Origin: CAG-103 sp963627135
GTDB taxonomy: Bacteria > Bacillota > Clostridia > Oscillospirales > Oscillospiraceae
Reading direction: 5' to 3'
DNA: 64,000 nt
Assembly: GCA_963627135.1 (NCBI GenBank)
Contig: CAVFZY010000015.1
Location: 1 to 64,000, forward strand
Position numbers and translations under genes: made by a program. A model generated the notes under the pieces. That model saw nothing but the letters and a program-made list of their open reading frames with translations. It did no database searches and had not been told where the DNA came from. Positions 14,570-23,134 of the stretch are shown piece after piece; position 1 is the stretch's first letter, and each line of letters begins with the position of its first letter.

Positions 14570-17269
14570 ATGAGCAAACAGACCTTTCGCCTGCCGACAT
14601 GGCGGCGCAAGCCGAAGGCAGATGAGACCGCGCCGGACATCGCCGACAGCGGGCTGGTGCCCGCGGAGAGCGCCGCGCGGCCGACGCGGCGCAAGCACGG
14701 CAAGCGCACCTATGTCATCGGCGGCGCGCTGCTGGCACTGGCGATCGTGGCGGCGATCATCCTGCCCGGCATGGCCGGCAGCGGCGACGATGACGGTGCC
14801 GGCGGCGCGAGCACGACGCTCTCCCGCCCGGACGGCGACCCCTCCGGCCAGAGCGCGGAGGACAACATCTACATCACGACCGGCGTCATGGATCAGGAGA
14901 CCTACCGCTCCGAGACGACCGGCGAGACGAAGGCGAAGGTCGGCTTCATCGACTACAATCAGGCCGTGCACAACGTGCGCGTCGTGACAAGCGACAGCGT
15001 CTTCACCGAGGCCATCAGCACGAGCATGTTCGTCAAGCTCGGCGAGCAGAAGTACTTCAAGGACGGGGCCATCCTCGTGCGCAAGGCCAGCTCCATCAGC
15101 GGCGACACCGCCACCTGGAGCGACCAGATCGTGGCCATCTCGCAGCAGGACTATCAGGACGCCTACGGGCAGGACCCGCGCAACCTCAGCAACTACGTCA
15201 TCAGCCGCGATACGGTGCAGAATCCGTCCATGACCGCGAACGACGACGGCACCTACACCCTCACCTTTGACCTCGAGCCCGTGGGCGCGAGCGCGTACTA
15301 CCGCCATCAGGTGCGCACGTACAGCGGCGCGTCGAAAAACCCCGAATTCACGGCTGTGCACATGGTCTGGACGATCGATTCGAACTGGGACCTCCTGCAG
15401 ATGGACACTGTGGAGAGCTACGCCGTGTCCATGTCCGGCCTCGGCAGCCTCAACTGCACGAGCACGCTCACCGAGGTGTTCTCGGACTTCGGCGCCGTGA
15501 CCGATGACCAGACGGAGTTCCAGCACTACCTCGAAACCGAATATGACCCGAACAACCTCGGCAAGCTCTCCGACGGTGGGCAGGACACGCAGGCCATGGT
15601 GCGCGACTTCTTTCGCCGCACGCCGAACTACAACATCACGGTCACCGCCAACGGCCAGTCCTACGGCCTGACGGCGCACGTGGACATTGACCAGACAGCC
15701 TTCCAGGTGCGCGGCAATGTCGCGGGCATCGACCTCTTCGCGGCTTACAGCAACGAGCGTGTGTACATCGCCTTCGGCAGCCAGAAGATCGCCCTGCGCG
15801 CGACCGACACGATCGATGCGGCGCGCACGGTCGCGGGCTACCTCGGCGTGCAGATCCCGAACATCTCGCTCGACGCGGCCGACATGACCGCGCTGACGAA
15901 AAACGTCGTTATGCAGGAGACCGACACCGGCATGACCATCCGGCTCGACGACCCGATGATCTCAGGCAGCGTCCTGCTCACGGACCCGGACGCCCTGCGC
16001 CTGACGCGCGCGGACGTGGCGCTCAACTTCGGCGGCGCGCGCATGCACGTCACCGCCACGCCGTACTACGGCGGCTTCCAAGTGCAGTCCCTCGAGGGTT
16101 ACACCGACCTGACCGGTGCGCTGAGCCTCGTGAGCCCCCTCATGGACGCGGCCACGGCCAAGACCGCGACCTTCAACGTTGCGCTCAGCGGCCCGCTGAA
16201 CCTCTCGGGCACAGCCACCGTGACCAAAACCTCCGGCGGCTATGATGCCGCGCTCACCACCACGGTCGACGGCGTGACCGTCACGGCCGAGTACATCGGC
16301 AGTACGGTGTACGTCTCAGCTGGGAACATCCACGTCAGCGGCACAGGCAGCGAAATTAAAGACCTGGTCGCCTGGGCGGGCGAGCTCGCCGGGGCAAACG
16401 ACGCCGCGGCCGCCGGCAATGCCTACGCGCAGTTTTTCCGTGAGCTTACGCCGCAGTCCGCCGTGGACAGCATCCAGGATCTCGCGTGGGCGAATAACGC
16501 GCTGCACGCGCAGCTGAACATCGCGGGCACACCCGTCTCCGCCGCCCTCTCGGCCGACAGCGTGACCGTCACGGCCGCGGGCTGGACGGTGCGCGTGACC
16601 ATCACCGGCACGTCCGGCTCTGCCACGGCACTGAGCCCCACGAGCGGCAATTATGTCACCCTCTCGCAGCTGCAGCCCTTCGCCCCGGTGCTCGAGCGCT
16701 ATGTCGACGCGCAGGCCATGGGTATGGACGCGACCGTGAGCGTCAACGGCTACAGTCTCGATACCGATGTCGTGCTCTCGCTCGGCAAGCCCGTCGCGGC
16801 GCGCGCCGTGTCGCAGATCCTCGGCCGCGACCTGACCGTCACGTTCTGGAACGACCGCGTCTATATCGACTTCGGCTGGCACCATGTCGAGGCGTCCATA
16901 GCCTCGCTCGAGCAGGCGCTCTACGCCGTGCTCACCATCACGCCGGGCATCGACCGCCAGACCGTACAGAACGCCATCGAGGCCTACACCTACTTCTTCG
17001 AGCATCTGTCGTTTGCGAGCGTCGTCGGCGCGATTTCCGAGTTTGGCTATGCCGACGGGGCGCTGAACATCACGGCGAACATCGCGGCGTCCCCGCTCCA
17101 TATCTCGCTCACGCCGAGCCAGATCACGCTGCGCACGCAGGTCGATTCGGCCAGCCTCGCCGTCACGGCCGTGCCGGGCAGCGCCTACGCCGCCGCGCCG
17201 GACCTCACGCCACAGGGCGGCAGTTATTATGATCTGGACGATTTCCTCGACCTGCTCCCGAGCTGGTGA
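14570..17269 (+). CDS. Large membrane-anchored extracellular repeat protein
   Basis: An 899-residue protein with a short basic cytoplasmic N-terminus, one membrane helix (about residues 48-68, YVIGGALLALAIVAAIIL) and a long outside portion. Beyond about residue 330 it shows tandem related modules: strands like RVYIAFGSQKIALRA, TVYVSAGNIHVSG and RVYIDFGWHHVEA each precede a helix. Two C-terminal modules share FFxxL..S.V..I....A..AL....NIA..P and end GxYxxL. No enzyme motif or cysteine pair stands out. It could be a scaffold, lipid-binding or surface-assembly protein; I do not recognise the family. The start at 14570 follows AAGGGAGA at 9 bases. A perfect hairpin (CCTGACG/CGTCAGG) sits just before the ribosome-binding site. 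Confidence 0.75.
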   Translation: MSKQTFRLPTWRRKPKADETAPDIADSGLVPAESAARPTRRKHGKRTYVIGGALLALAIVAAIILPGMAGSGDDDGAGGASTTLSRPDGDPSGQSAEDNIYITTGVMDQETYRSETTGETKAKVGFIDYNQAVHNVRVVTSDSVFTEAISTSMFVKLGEQKYFKDGAILVRKASSISGDTATWSDQIVAISQQDYQDAYGQDPRNLSNYVISRDTVQNPSMTANDDGTYTLTFDLEPVGASAYYRHQVRTYSGASKNPEFTAVHMVWTIDSNWDLLQMDTVESYAVSMSGLGSLNCTSTLTEVFSDFGAVTDDQTEFQHYLETEYDPNNLGKLSDGGQDTQAMVRDFFRRTPNYNITVTANGQSYGLTAHVDIDQTAFQVRGNVAGIDLFAAYSNERVYIAFGSQKIALRATDTIDAARTVAGYLGVQIPNISLDAADMTALTKNVVMQETDTGMTIRLDDPMISGSVLLTDPDALRLTRADVALNFGGARMHVTATPYYGGFQVQSLEGYTDLTGALSLVSPLMDAATAKTATFNVALSGPLNLSGTATVTKTSGGYDAALTTTVDGVTVTAEYIGSTVYVSAGNIHVSGTGSEIKDLVAWAGELAGANDAAAAGNAYAQFFRELTPQSAVDSIQDLAWANNALHAQLNIAGTPVSAALSADSVTVTAAGWTVRVTITGTSGSATALSPTSGNYVTLSQLQPFAPVLERYVDAQAMGMDATVSVNGYSLDTDVVLSLGKPVAARAVSQILGRDLTVTFWNDRVYIDFGWHHVEASIASLEQALYAVLTITPGIDRQTVQNAIEAYTYFFEHLSFASVVGAISEFGYADGALNITANIAASPLHISLTPSQITLRTQVDSASLAVTAVPGSAYAAAPDLTPQGGSYYDLDDFLDLLPSW

Positions 17270-17305
17270 GCAGGCGCATCCCACAAAGTTACCCACCAAT
17301 CGCAT

Positions 17306-17340
17306 AGCAAGCCCCCGGACATTCCGTCCGGGGGCTTGCT
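17306..17340. terminator. Bidirectional hairpin between converging genes
   Basis: AGCAAGCCCCCGGAC pairs perfectly with GTCCGGGGGCTTGCT around ATTCC. It lies between the repeat protein gene and spo0A. No long T run is present, so termination strength is uncertain. Confidence 0.6.
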
Positions 17341-17366
17341 GCATCCTTCTGTTTCCCTGTGCGCAT

Positions 17367-18152
17367 TCAGTGCACACTCGCCTGCTTTTGCCGCAGGCTC
17401 AGGCAGTCGGCGATCATGGCGATGAACTCAGAATTCGTCGGCTTGCCCTTAATGTTCGAGACTGTGTAGCCGAAAAACTTCTGCAGCGTCTCGATGTCGC
17501 CACGATCCCACGCGACCTCGATCGCGTGCCGGATGGCGCGCTCGACGCGCGAGGGCGTCGTGTTGAACTTGCGCGCGACCTCGGGATAGAGCACCTTGGT
17601 CACAGAGTTGATGATGTCCATGTCGTCGATGGTCAGCAAAATGGCCTCGCGCAGGTACTGGTAGCCCTTGATGTGCGCGGGCACGCCGATCTCGTGGATG
17701 ACGTCGGTGACGACGCTCTCGAGCGAGGGCTCCGGCTCCGCCGCGGCCAGCTGTGTGCCCGTGCCGCCGGTACGCTGGCGCGGCCGGGCCGTCTGGCGGA
17801 TGCGCTGCACGAGCAGCGGCGGGTCAAACGGCTTTTGCATAAAGTACGTCGTGCCGAGCTCTGCACATTCCATCAGCACCTGATCGTTACAGATCGCGGA
17901 GGTGACGATCACGCGGGACGATGCATTTTTCGCCCGCAGATGCGTCAGCAGGGACAGGCCGTCCAGATTCGGCAGCACGAGGTCGAGCACTACGACATCG
18001 GGCTGGAATTTGGTGATGAGTTCTTCCGCGCGCAGCCCATTGTCCGTCTGGGCGACCAGTTCTATATCCGTCTCCTGGCCGATAGCCTTAGAATAGGCCG
18101 CGCGGTACTGTTCGCCGGGATCAGCCAGCAGAACACTGATTTTCGTTTCCAT
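17367..18152 (-). CDS. spo0A: Sporulation master regulator Spo0A
   Basis: A 261-residue response regulator. The receiver domain (1-125) has the phosphoacceptor D57 in VVVLDLVLPNLDG and the conserved K in FMQKPF. The C-terminal sporulation DNA-binding domain (about 150-258) contains the near-invariant HEIGVPAHIKGYQYLREAI, TPSRVERAIRHAIE and GKPTNSEFIAM stretches. Phospho-Spo0A controls entry to sporulation and stationary-phase genes by binding 0A boxes (TGTCGAA). The receiver acidic pocket reads LADPG, with one Asp where most have two. The start follows AGGAG at proper spacing. An inverted pair of perfect 0A boxes lies about 210 bases upstream, consistent with autoregulation. Confidence 0.97.
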   Translation of the reverse strand: METKISVLLADPGEQYRAAYSKAIGQETDIELVAQTDNGLRAEELITKFQPDVVVLDLVLPNLDGLSLLTHLRAKNASSRVIVTSAICNDQVLMECAELGTTYFMQKPFDPPLLVQRIRQTARPRQRTGGTGTQLAAAEPEPSLESVVTDVIHEIGVPAHIKGYQYLREAILLTIDDMDIINSVTKVLYPEVARKFNTTPSRVERAIRHAIEVAWDRGDIETLQKFFGYTVSNIKGKPTNSEFIAMIADCLSLRQKQASVH

Positions 18153-18359
18153 AACATTCTCCTCCGCAAAAATTCAGGCTTGCGGTCAGCTCTCTGCCGA
18201 ATCGCTCGTTTCCCCTGTCTTGCGAGGATATTTTACCATATCTGGAATGCGAGAACAATGTGATTTTTGGCGAATTACTCTAGTTTTCCGTTGACATAAT
18301 CTGATAGTATCCGTCGAAAGATACAATTTTTCGAAGTATATCGGGAAACCTCGTCCGTG

Positions 18360-18382
18360 TTCGACAGACAGAATGTGTCGAA
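18360..18382. promoter_or_regulatory. Inverted pair of 0A boxes upstream of spo0A
   Basis: TTCGACA (18360-18366) and TGTCGAA (18376-18382) form a perfect inverted repeat with a 9-base gap. TGTCGAA is the core Spo0A recognition site. They lie about 210 bases before the spo0A start codon. Confidence 0.65.
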
Positions 18383-18524
18383 TGCGCCTGCATGTTATGT
18401 AAACCAATATTCCGACATGCGTCTTGTCACCGCGACAGCGCCCGACCCGGTGTGCACGGCGCGGCACGAAAACCGCCGCTTCGGCCGGCGCACGACCGGT
18501 GGCTCCGCCTGCATGCACAAAAAT

Positions 18525-18578
18525 GGAAGGGGCTGCTGTCCTTTCCGTTTTCATACTGTATTTTGTATCTGTGCCCGC
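18525..18578 (-). repeat. Copy B of the terminator-associated repeat
   Basis: Reverse complement of the element at 12092-12142, including GATACAAAATACAGTATGAA and a GGAARGG/CCYTTCC hairpin followed on the minus strand by ATTTTTG. It is a second terminator behind hydA. The surrounding 18153-18647 interval has no gene. Confidence 0.65.
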
Positions 18579-18582
18579 GCAA

Positions 18583-18619
18583 GAAAAAAACGTGCATGGA
18601 AGGGTAGCTTCCATGCACG
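18583..18619 (-). terminator. Terminator of the hydCBA operon
   Basis: On the minus strand CGTGCATGGAAG pairs with CTTCCATGCACG around a short loop and is followed by TTTTTTTC, 29 bases past the hydA stop. Confidence 0.85.
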
Positions 18620-18647
18620 TTTTGGGTCATGCGGGGGTTCCGGCGGC

Positions 18648-20342
18648 TCAGCTGTGCTGGCCGTGGGCCGGGTAGTGGATGTGCAGCAGCTCGTGGGCGC
18701 GGCCCTGGAGCAGATTGTCGTAGACATAGCCCAGGTCGGGGTTCTGCTGCGGGATGCGCAGGGCGCAGGCGGTGTCTGCCTTGAAAATGGCCTCGGCGCG
18801 CTCGGCCTTGCGCTTGTTGCAGGCGGGGGGCTGGCCGCCGCCACCGATGCAGCCGTTCGGGCAGGCCATGACCTCAATGAAGTCAAACTGCTCCTCGCCG
18901 GACTCGACCTTGGCGATGAGCTGATCGGCGTTGGCCAGACCATTGGCCACCGCGATGCGGATGGTCAGATCGCCGGCCGTGACGGTGAAGGCCTTGATGC
19001 CCTCGAGCCCGCGCACGCCGCACGCGGCGATGGTCTGCAGGGTATTCGGGCTGGCGTCGTCGAGCACGCGGCGGATGACGGCCTCGGTCACGCCGCCGGT
19101 CACGCCGAAGATGACGCCGGCGCCGGTGTAGTCGCCGAGCGGGGCGTCCGGCTCTTCATCCGGGAGGTGGGCAAAGTCGATGCCGGCCTCCTCGATCATG
19201 TCGCACAGCTCACTCGTCGTGATGACGAGGTCGATGAGCCGCTCGCCGTCCTTCTCGAGCTCGGGGCGCGCAGCCTCGAACTTCTTGCCGGTGCAGGGCA
19301 TGATGGCCACGGAGTAGACGTTCTCGCCCGCGAACTGCTTGCGGATGAGCGAGCCAAACATCGCCATCGGGCTGCCGCAGGTGCTCACCTGGGGCATGAG
19401 GTGCGGGTAGCGGTGCTCCACGTGCTGGATCCAGCCGGGGCAGCAGGAGGTGAACATCGGCAGCTTCGCGCCGGTCTTGACCTTCTCGAGAAACTCCGCC
19501 GACTCCTCCATGATCGTGAGGTCGGCCGTGAGGTTCGTGTCGTACACCACGTCGGCGCCGAGGCGGCGCAGCGCGGCGACGAGCTTGCCGGTGCAGGGCT
19601 CATTGGCGGGCATGCCGAAGCGCTCGGCCATGCCGGCGCGCACGCTCGGCGCGTACTGCACGACGACCTTGCGGCTGCGGTCCTGCAGCATGGACCAGAA
19701 TTTCTCGGTCTCGTTGCGGATCGTGATCGCGCCCGTCGGGCACACGGACGCGCACTGGCCGCAGCCGACGCAGTCGGTGTCCTTGAGCGTCTTGCCGAAA
19801 TCGGCAGAGATGTGCGCCTTCTTGCCGCGGCCGCTGAAATCGACCGCGCCGATGTTCTGGATCTCGGCGCAGGTGCGCACGCACAATCCGCAGAGGATGC
19901 ACTTGCTCGGGTCGCGCACGATGCTCGGCGAGGAGAGATCCATCGGCTCGGTGCAGTAGGTATTGGGCTCGAAGCGGTGCGCGTCCACATGGTAGCGGCG
20001 GGCGTACTCCTGCAGCTTGCAGCGGCCGCTCTGGTCGCAGGTCAGGCAGTCGGCCCTGTGGCTGCTCATGAGCAGCTGCAGCGTTGTGCGGCGGCTGTCG
20101 AGCACCTGTTTCGTGTGGGTGTTGACGACCATACCGTCGCGCGGCTGCATGGAGCAGGCCGCGTCCATCTTGCCGCGGTCGTTCTCGACGAGGCACAGGC
20201 GGCAGCCGCCGTAGATGGACAGGTTTTCACAGTAACAAAGCGAGGGGATGTCGATGCCGTTGTTGCGGGCGACCTCCAGCACGTTGCGCTCGGTCGTGAA
20301 CGGGCAGGACACGCCGTCGATGATCATTTTCTTTTCAGCCAT
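18648..20342 (-). CDS. hydA: NADH-dependent [FeFe] hydrogenase catalytic subunit HydA
   Basis: A 564-residue catalytic subunit. In order it has a plant-type [2Fe-2S] domain (about 1-80; CYCENLSIYGGCRLC), a His-ligated [4Fe-4S] motif (HRADCLTCDQSGRCKLQE), two [4Fe-4S] clusters (CILCGLCVRTC, CVGCGQCASVC), then the H-cluster domain with TSCCPGW, IMPCTGKKFE and VMACPNGCIGGGGQP. All H-cluster cysteines and the L2 lysine are present, so it should make or oxidise H2. With HydB and HydC it should form a trimeric, probably electron-bifurcating or NADH-dependent enzyme. The segment usually read as STCKSP is STCGSP here. It starts 4 bases after hydB stops; operon order is hydC-hydB-hydA. Confidence 0.95.
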   Translation of the reverse strand: MAEKKMIIDGVSCPFTTERNVLEVARNNGIDIPSLCYCENLSIYGGCRLCLVENDRGKMDAACSMQPRDGMVVNTHTKQVLDSRRTTLQLLMSSHRADCLTCDQSGRCKLQEYARRYHVDAHRFEPNTYCTEPMDLSSPSIVRDPSKCILCGLCVRTCAEIQNIGAVDFSGRGKKAHISADFGKTLKDTDCVGCGQCASVCPTGAITIRNETEKFWSMLQDRSRKVVVQYAPSVRAGMAERFGMPANEPCTGKLVAALRRLGADVVYDTNLTADLTIMEESAEFLEKVKTGAKLPMFTSCCPGWIQHVEHRYPHLMPQVSTCGSPMAMFGSLIRKQFAGENVYSVAIMPCTGKKFEAARPELEKDGERLIDLVITTSELCDMIEEAGIDFAHLPDEEPDAPLGDYTGAGVIFGVTGGVTEAVIRRVLDDASPNTLQTIAACGVRGLEGIKAFTVTAGDLTIRIAVANGLANADQLIAKVESGEEQFDFIEVMACPNGCIGGGGQPPACNKRKAERAEAIFKADTACALRIPQQNPDLGYVYDNLLQGRAHELLHIHYPAHGQHS

Positions 20343-20345
20343 GGT

Positions 20346-22229
20346 TCACGCCTCCTTGATCGCACCGAACGGGCAGCCGGCCTTGCAGGCGCCGCACTTG
20401 ATGCATTTTGTCGAATCGATGTGGTGCGGCTTTTTCAGCTCGCCGGTGATGGCGCCGGCCGGGCAGTTGCGCGCGCACTTTGTGCAGCCCTTGCAGATGG
20501 CCGGGTCGATGACGAAACTCGTCAGGCTGCGGCAGCTGCCGGTGCGGCACTTCTTATCGAAGATGTGCTCGCGGTATTCGTCCTCGAAGTTCGCGAGCGT
20601 GGACAGTACGGGGTTCGGCGCCGTCTTGCCGAGCCCGCACAGGGAGGAGTTCTGGATCATCTTGGCGAGGGAGCGCAGCTCCTCAATGTCGCCGGGTTTC
20701 CCGTTGCCCTTTGTGATCCTGGTGAGAATGTCGAGCATACGGGTCGTGCCCTCGCGGCACGGGGTGCACTTGCCGCACGACTCGTTGCAGATGAAGTTCA
20801 TGAAAAACTGCGCGATGGACACCATGCACGTGTCCTCGTCCATGACGACAAGGCCGCCGGAGCCGATGATGGCGCCGGCCTTTTTCAGCGAGTCAAAGTC
20901 CATGGGCAGGTCCATGTGCGCCTCCGTCAGGCAGCCGCCGGACGGGCCGCCAATCTGCACAGCCTTGAACGCTTTGCCGTTTTTGATGCCGCCACCGATG
21001 TCATACACGACCTCGCGCATCGTTGTGCCCATGGGCACCTCGATCAGGCCGGTGTTGACGACGTTGCCGGTCAGGGCGAAGGCCTTCGTGCCGGAACTGC
21101 CCTCGGTGCCGACGGACTTGAACCAGTCTGCGCCCTTTTTGATGATGTCGGGGACGTTGGCGAACGTCTCGACGTTGTTCAGGCAGGTGGGCTTGCCGTA
21201 CAGGCCCTTGTCGACGGAGCGCGGGGGCTTCGTGCGCGGCATGCCGCGGTTGCCCTCGATGGACGCGGTCATGGCCGAGCCCTCGCCGCAGACGAACGCG
21301 CCTGCGCCGCAGTTGATGTGCATGTGGAAGTTGAAGCCGCTGCCGAGGATGTCGTCACCCAGCAGGCCCATTTCCTTGGCCTGCTCGATGGCGACGGTCA
21401 GCCGGTGCACGGCCATGGGGTACTCGGCGCGGACATAGATGTAGCCCTCGGTGGAGCCGGTGGCCACGCCCGCGACGATCATGCCCTCAATGACCTTGTG
21501 CGGATCGCCCTCCATGCAGGAGCGGTCCATGAAGGCGCCGGGGTCGCCCTCATCGCCGTTGCAGACGATGTACTTGACGGGTTCTTCCGTATGTGCTGCG
21601 ACCTGGGCCCACTTCTTCCCGGTCGGGAAGCCGGCGCCGCCGCGGCCGCGCAGACCGGAATCGCTCACGGCCTGGACGATCTCGTCCGGCTGCATCTCGA
21701 ACAGGGCCTTGGCCAGCGCGCCGTAGCCGCCGATGGACAGGTACTCCTCGATGGATTCCGCGTCGATATGGCCGCAGTGCTCGAGCACGCGGCGGGTCTG
21801 CTTTTTGTAAAACGGGATATCCTCCTGGCGCTCATACAGTTCGCCGTTCTGCTTGTAGCCCAGGCGCTCGATGAACTGTCCGCCGAGGATGGTCTTCTGG
21901 ATGATCTCCTCCACGTCGCTGACCTGACACTTCGTGTACAGCCAGCCCTCCGGCTCAATGCGGACCAGCGGGCCCATCTCGCAAAAGCCGTGGCAGCCGG
22001 ATTTCTTCAGGCCGATGGAGTCGGCATGGTGCTCAGTCAGGGACACCTCGCACGGGATGCCGAGTTCGACCATGCGCTTTTTGAGTTCATGATAGACGTT
22101 GAGGTTACCGCCGGCGACACAGCCCGTGCCGCAGCAGACGAGGATTTTGCGTTTTTCTGCGTTGCGAGCGGCCATGTAATCGGCCTGCAGAGCGCGGAAC
22201 TGCTCCAGGGATTCGATTCTCTGACGCAT
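20346..22229 (-). CDS. hydB: Hydrogenase NADH/FMN subunit HydB (NuoF-like)
   Basis: A 627-residue diaphorase subunit. An N-terminal thioredoxin-like [2Fe-2S] domain (about 25-120; CCGTGC.., SGCHGFCEMGP) precedes the NuoF core with the FMN/NADH loop GLRGRGGAGFPTGKKW, an SLBB region, the [4Fe-4S] motif CGKCTPCREG, and a C-terminal two-[4Fe-4S] ferredoxin domain (CKGCTKCARNCP, CIKCGACKAGCP). This is the architecture of HydB from bifurcating hydrogenases. It transfers electrons between NAD(H), FMN and the iron-sulfur chain. Its ATG overlaps the hydC stop codon by one base (TAATG), giving translational coupling. Confidence 0.95.
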   Translation of the reverse strand: MRQRIESLEQFRALQADYMAARNAEKRKILVCCGTGCVAGGNLNVYHELKKRMVELGIPCEVSLTEHHADSIGLKKSGCHGFCEMGPLVRIEPEGWLYTKCQVSDVEEIIQKTILGGQFIERLGYKQNGELYERQEDIPFYKKQTRRVLEHCGHIDAESIEEYLSIGGYGALAKALFEMQPDEIVQAVSDSGLRGRGGAGFPTGKKWAQVAAHTEEPVKYIVCNGDEGDPGAFMDRSCMEGDPHKVIEGMIVAGVATGSTEGYIYVRAEYPMAVHRLTVAIEQAKEMGLLGDDILGSGFNFHMHINCGAGAFVCGEGSAMTASIEGNRGMPRTKPPRSVDKGLYGKPTCLNNVETFANVPDIIKKGADWFKSVGTEGSSGTKAFALTGNVVNTGLIEVPMGTTMREVVYDIGGGIKNGKAFKAVQIGGPSGGCLTEAHMDLPMDFDSLKKAGAIIGSGGLVVMDEDTCMVSIAQFFMNFICNESCGKCTPCREGTTRMLDILTRITKGNGKPGDIEELRSLAKMIQNSSLCGLGKTAPNPVLSTLANFEDEYREHIFDKKCRTGSCRSLTSFVIDPAICKGCTKCARNCPAGAITGELKKPHHIDSTKCIKCGACKAGCPFGAIKEA

Positions 22230-22708
22230 TACGCTCCCTCCTTTTCACGCAGCTCCTCAATGAGATCTACGGCCTTGTCGGGGGTCATGGCCGGGTGCAC
22301 CGTGTCGTTGACCATGACGACCGGGCTCAGACCGCACGCGCCGAGGCACGACACGATCTCGATGGTGAACAGGCCGTCGTCCGAGGTCGGCTTGCTCTCG
22401 CTCAGGCCGGTCGCGTCGTAGAGTGCCTGCAGCACGTTGCCGGATTTGCGCACGTGGCACGCCGTGCCGCGGCAGACCTTGAGCACATACTTGCCCTTGA
22501 CGTCGAGCGAGAAGTTCTCATAGAACGTCGCCACGCCGTAGATCTTCGATTCGCTGATGCCCACCTTGTCTGCGATGTAGCGCAGCGCGCCCTTTGGCAG
22601 ATAACGGTACTTTCCCTGCACATCCTGCATGATCGCAATGATCTGCGAGGCGTCGCAGGCGTGATCTGCGAGGACCTGGTCAATGAATTTGTAATCGATC
22701 TGTTCCAT
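22229..22708 (-). CDS. hydC: Hydrogenase subunit HydC (NuoE-like [2Fe-2S] protein)
   Basis: A 159-residue NuoE-family protein. An N-terminal helical segment (DHACDASQIIAIMQDVQGKY, LPKGALRYIAD) is followed by a thioredoxin-fold [2Fe-2S] domain with VCRGTACHVR and CLGACGLSPV supplying the four cysteines. It completes the HydABC complex. The ATG at 22708 is preferred because AAGGGA lies 9 bases upstream; the alternative ATG at 22717 sits almost on that site. A perfect 0A box (TGTCGAA) immediately precedes the ribosome-binding site, hinting at Spo0A control of the whole operon. Confidence 0.93.
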   Translation of the reverse strand: MEQIDYKFIDQVLADHACDASQIIAIMQDVQGKYRYLPKGALRYIADKVGISESKIYGVATFYENFSLDVKGKYVLKVCRGTACHVRKSGNVLQALYDATGLSESKPTSDDGLFTIEIVSCLGACGLSPVVMVNDTVHPAMTPDKAVDLIEELREKEGA

Positions 22709-22723
22709 TTTTTTCATTCCCTT

Positions 22724-22812
22724 TTCGACAAATTTGCACCTGCCGGCTCCTATACCGACCGGATGCAGGATTCCCTGCTCCCATCATACAGTATTTATGA
22801 AAAGTTTTCAAT
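22724..22812 (-). promoter_or_regulatory. hydCBA promoter region with 0A box
   Basis: On the minus strand TTGAAA (22812-22807) and TATGAT (22788-22783) are 18 bases apart. About 50 bases downstream of the expected start lies TTTGTCGAA (core TGTCGAA at 22730-22724), abutting AAGGGA. A bound Spo0A there would act as a roadblock or block translation initiation; this is inference. Confidence 0.6.
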
Positions 22813-22914
22813 GCCCAGACTCGTAATTTTAATAACGACAAACTGCGAGATTCTTTAACAAATATTCACAATTTCGAGTTACTGTCCGTCTTTTGGAAAT
22901 TTTGGCGCAAACGC

Positions 22915-22943
22915 TTGACACGGCTGCATTTCCATGGCATAAT
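22915..22943 (+). promoter_or_regulatory. Promoter of the ABC transporter operon
   Basis: TTGACA (22915-22920), 17-base spacer, CATAAT (22938-22943). Confidence 0.75.
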
Positions 22944-23065
22944 TGCAATAAACTATGCGCCCGGACCGCAAGCTGTGCTTCCGGCCTGGCCGCCGCCGAT
23001 CCCGCACCGAATCTGACACCGAATCGCCCATGAGGTGGAAGGCTGCGTGCGTGCACAGAGCACCG

Positions 23066-23098
23066 CCATGCCTTTCGGGCATGGTATTTTTTGTCTTT
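23066..23098 (+). terminator. Leader terminator before the ABC operon
   Basis: CCATGCC-TTTC-GGGCATGG followed by TATTTTTT sits about 125 bases into the leader and before the ribosome-binding site of the first gene. A terminator at this position usually means attenuation or a riboswitch in the preceding structured segment (22944-23065). I could not match that segment to a known class. Confidence 0.65.
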
Positions 23099-23134
23099 CG
23101 CGCGGGCGGCAAACATGAAAAGGAGAGATCTGCA

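Noticed and set aside
19384..19401. STCGSP in HydA where many hydrogenases have STCKSP
   Set aside because: The cysteines and the L2 lysine that contact the H-cluster are intact, and I cannot tell from one sequence whether the glycine is normal for this subgroup.
18357..22421. A 1350-codon open frame on the plus strand opposite hydBA
   Set aside because: It is antisense to the complete hydrogenase operon and lacks any recognisable domain; a third-position GC effect explains it.
22940..23065. Guanidine-I, TPP or cobalamin riboswitch before the ABC operon
   Set aside because: The conserved core strings of these classes are not present; only the attenuator-like layout is supported.
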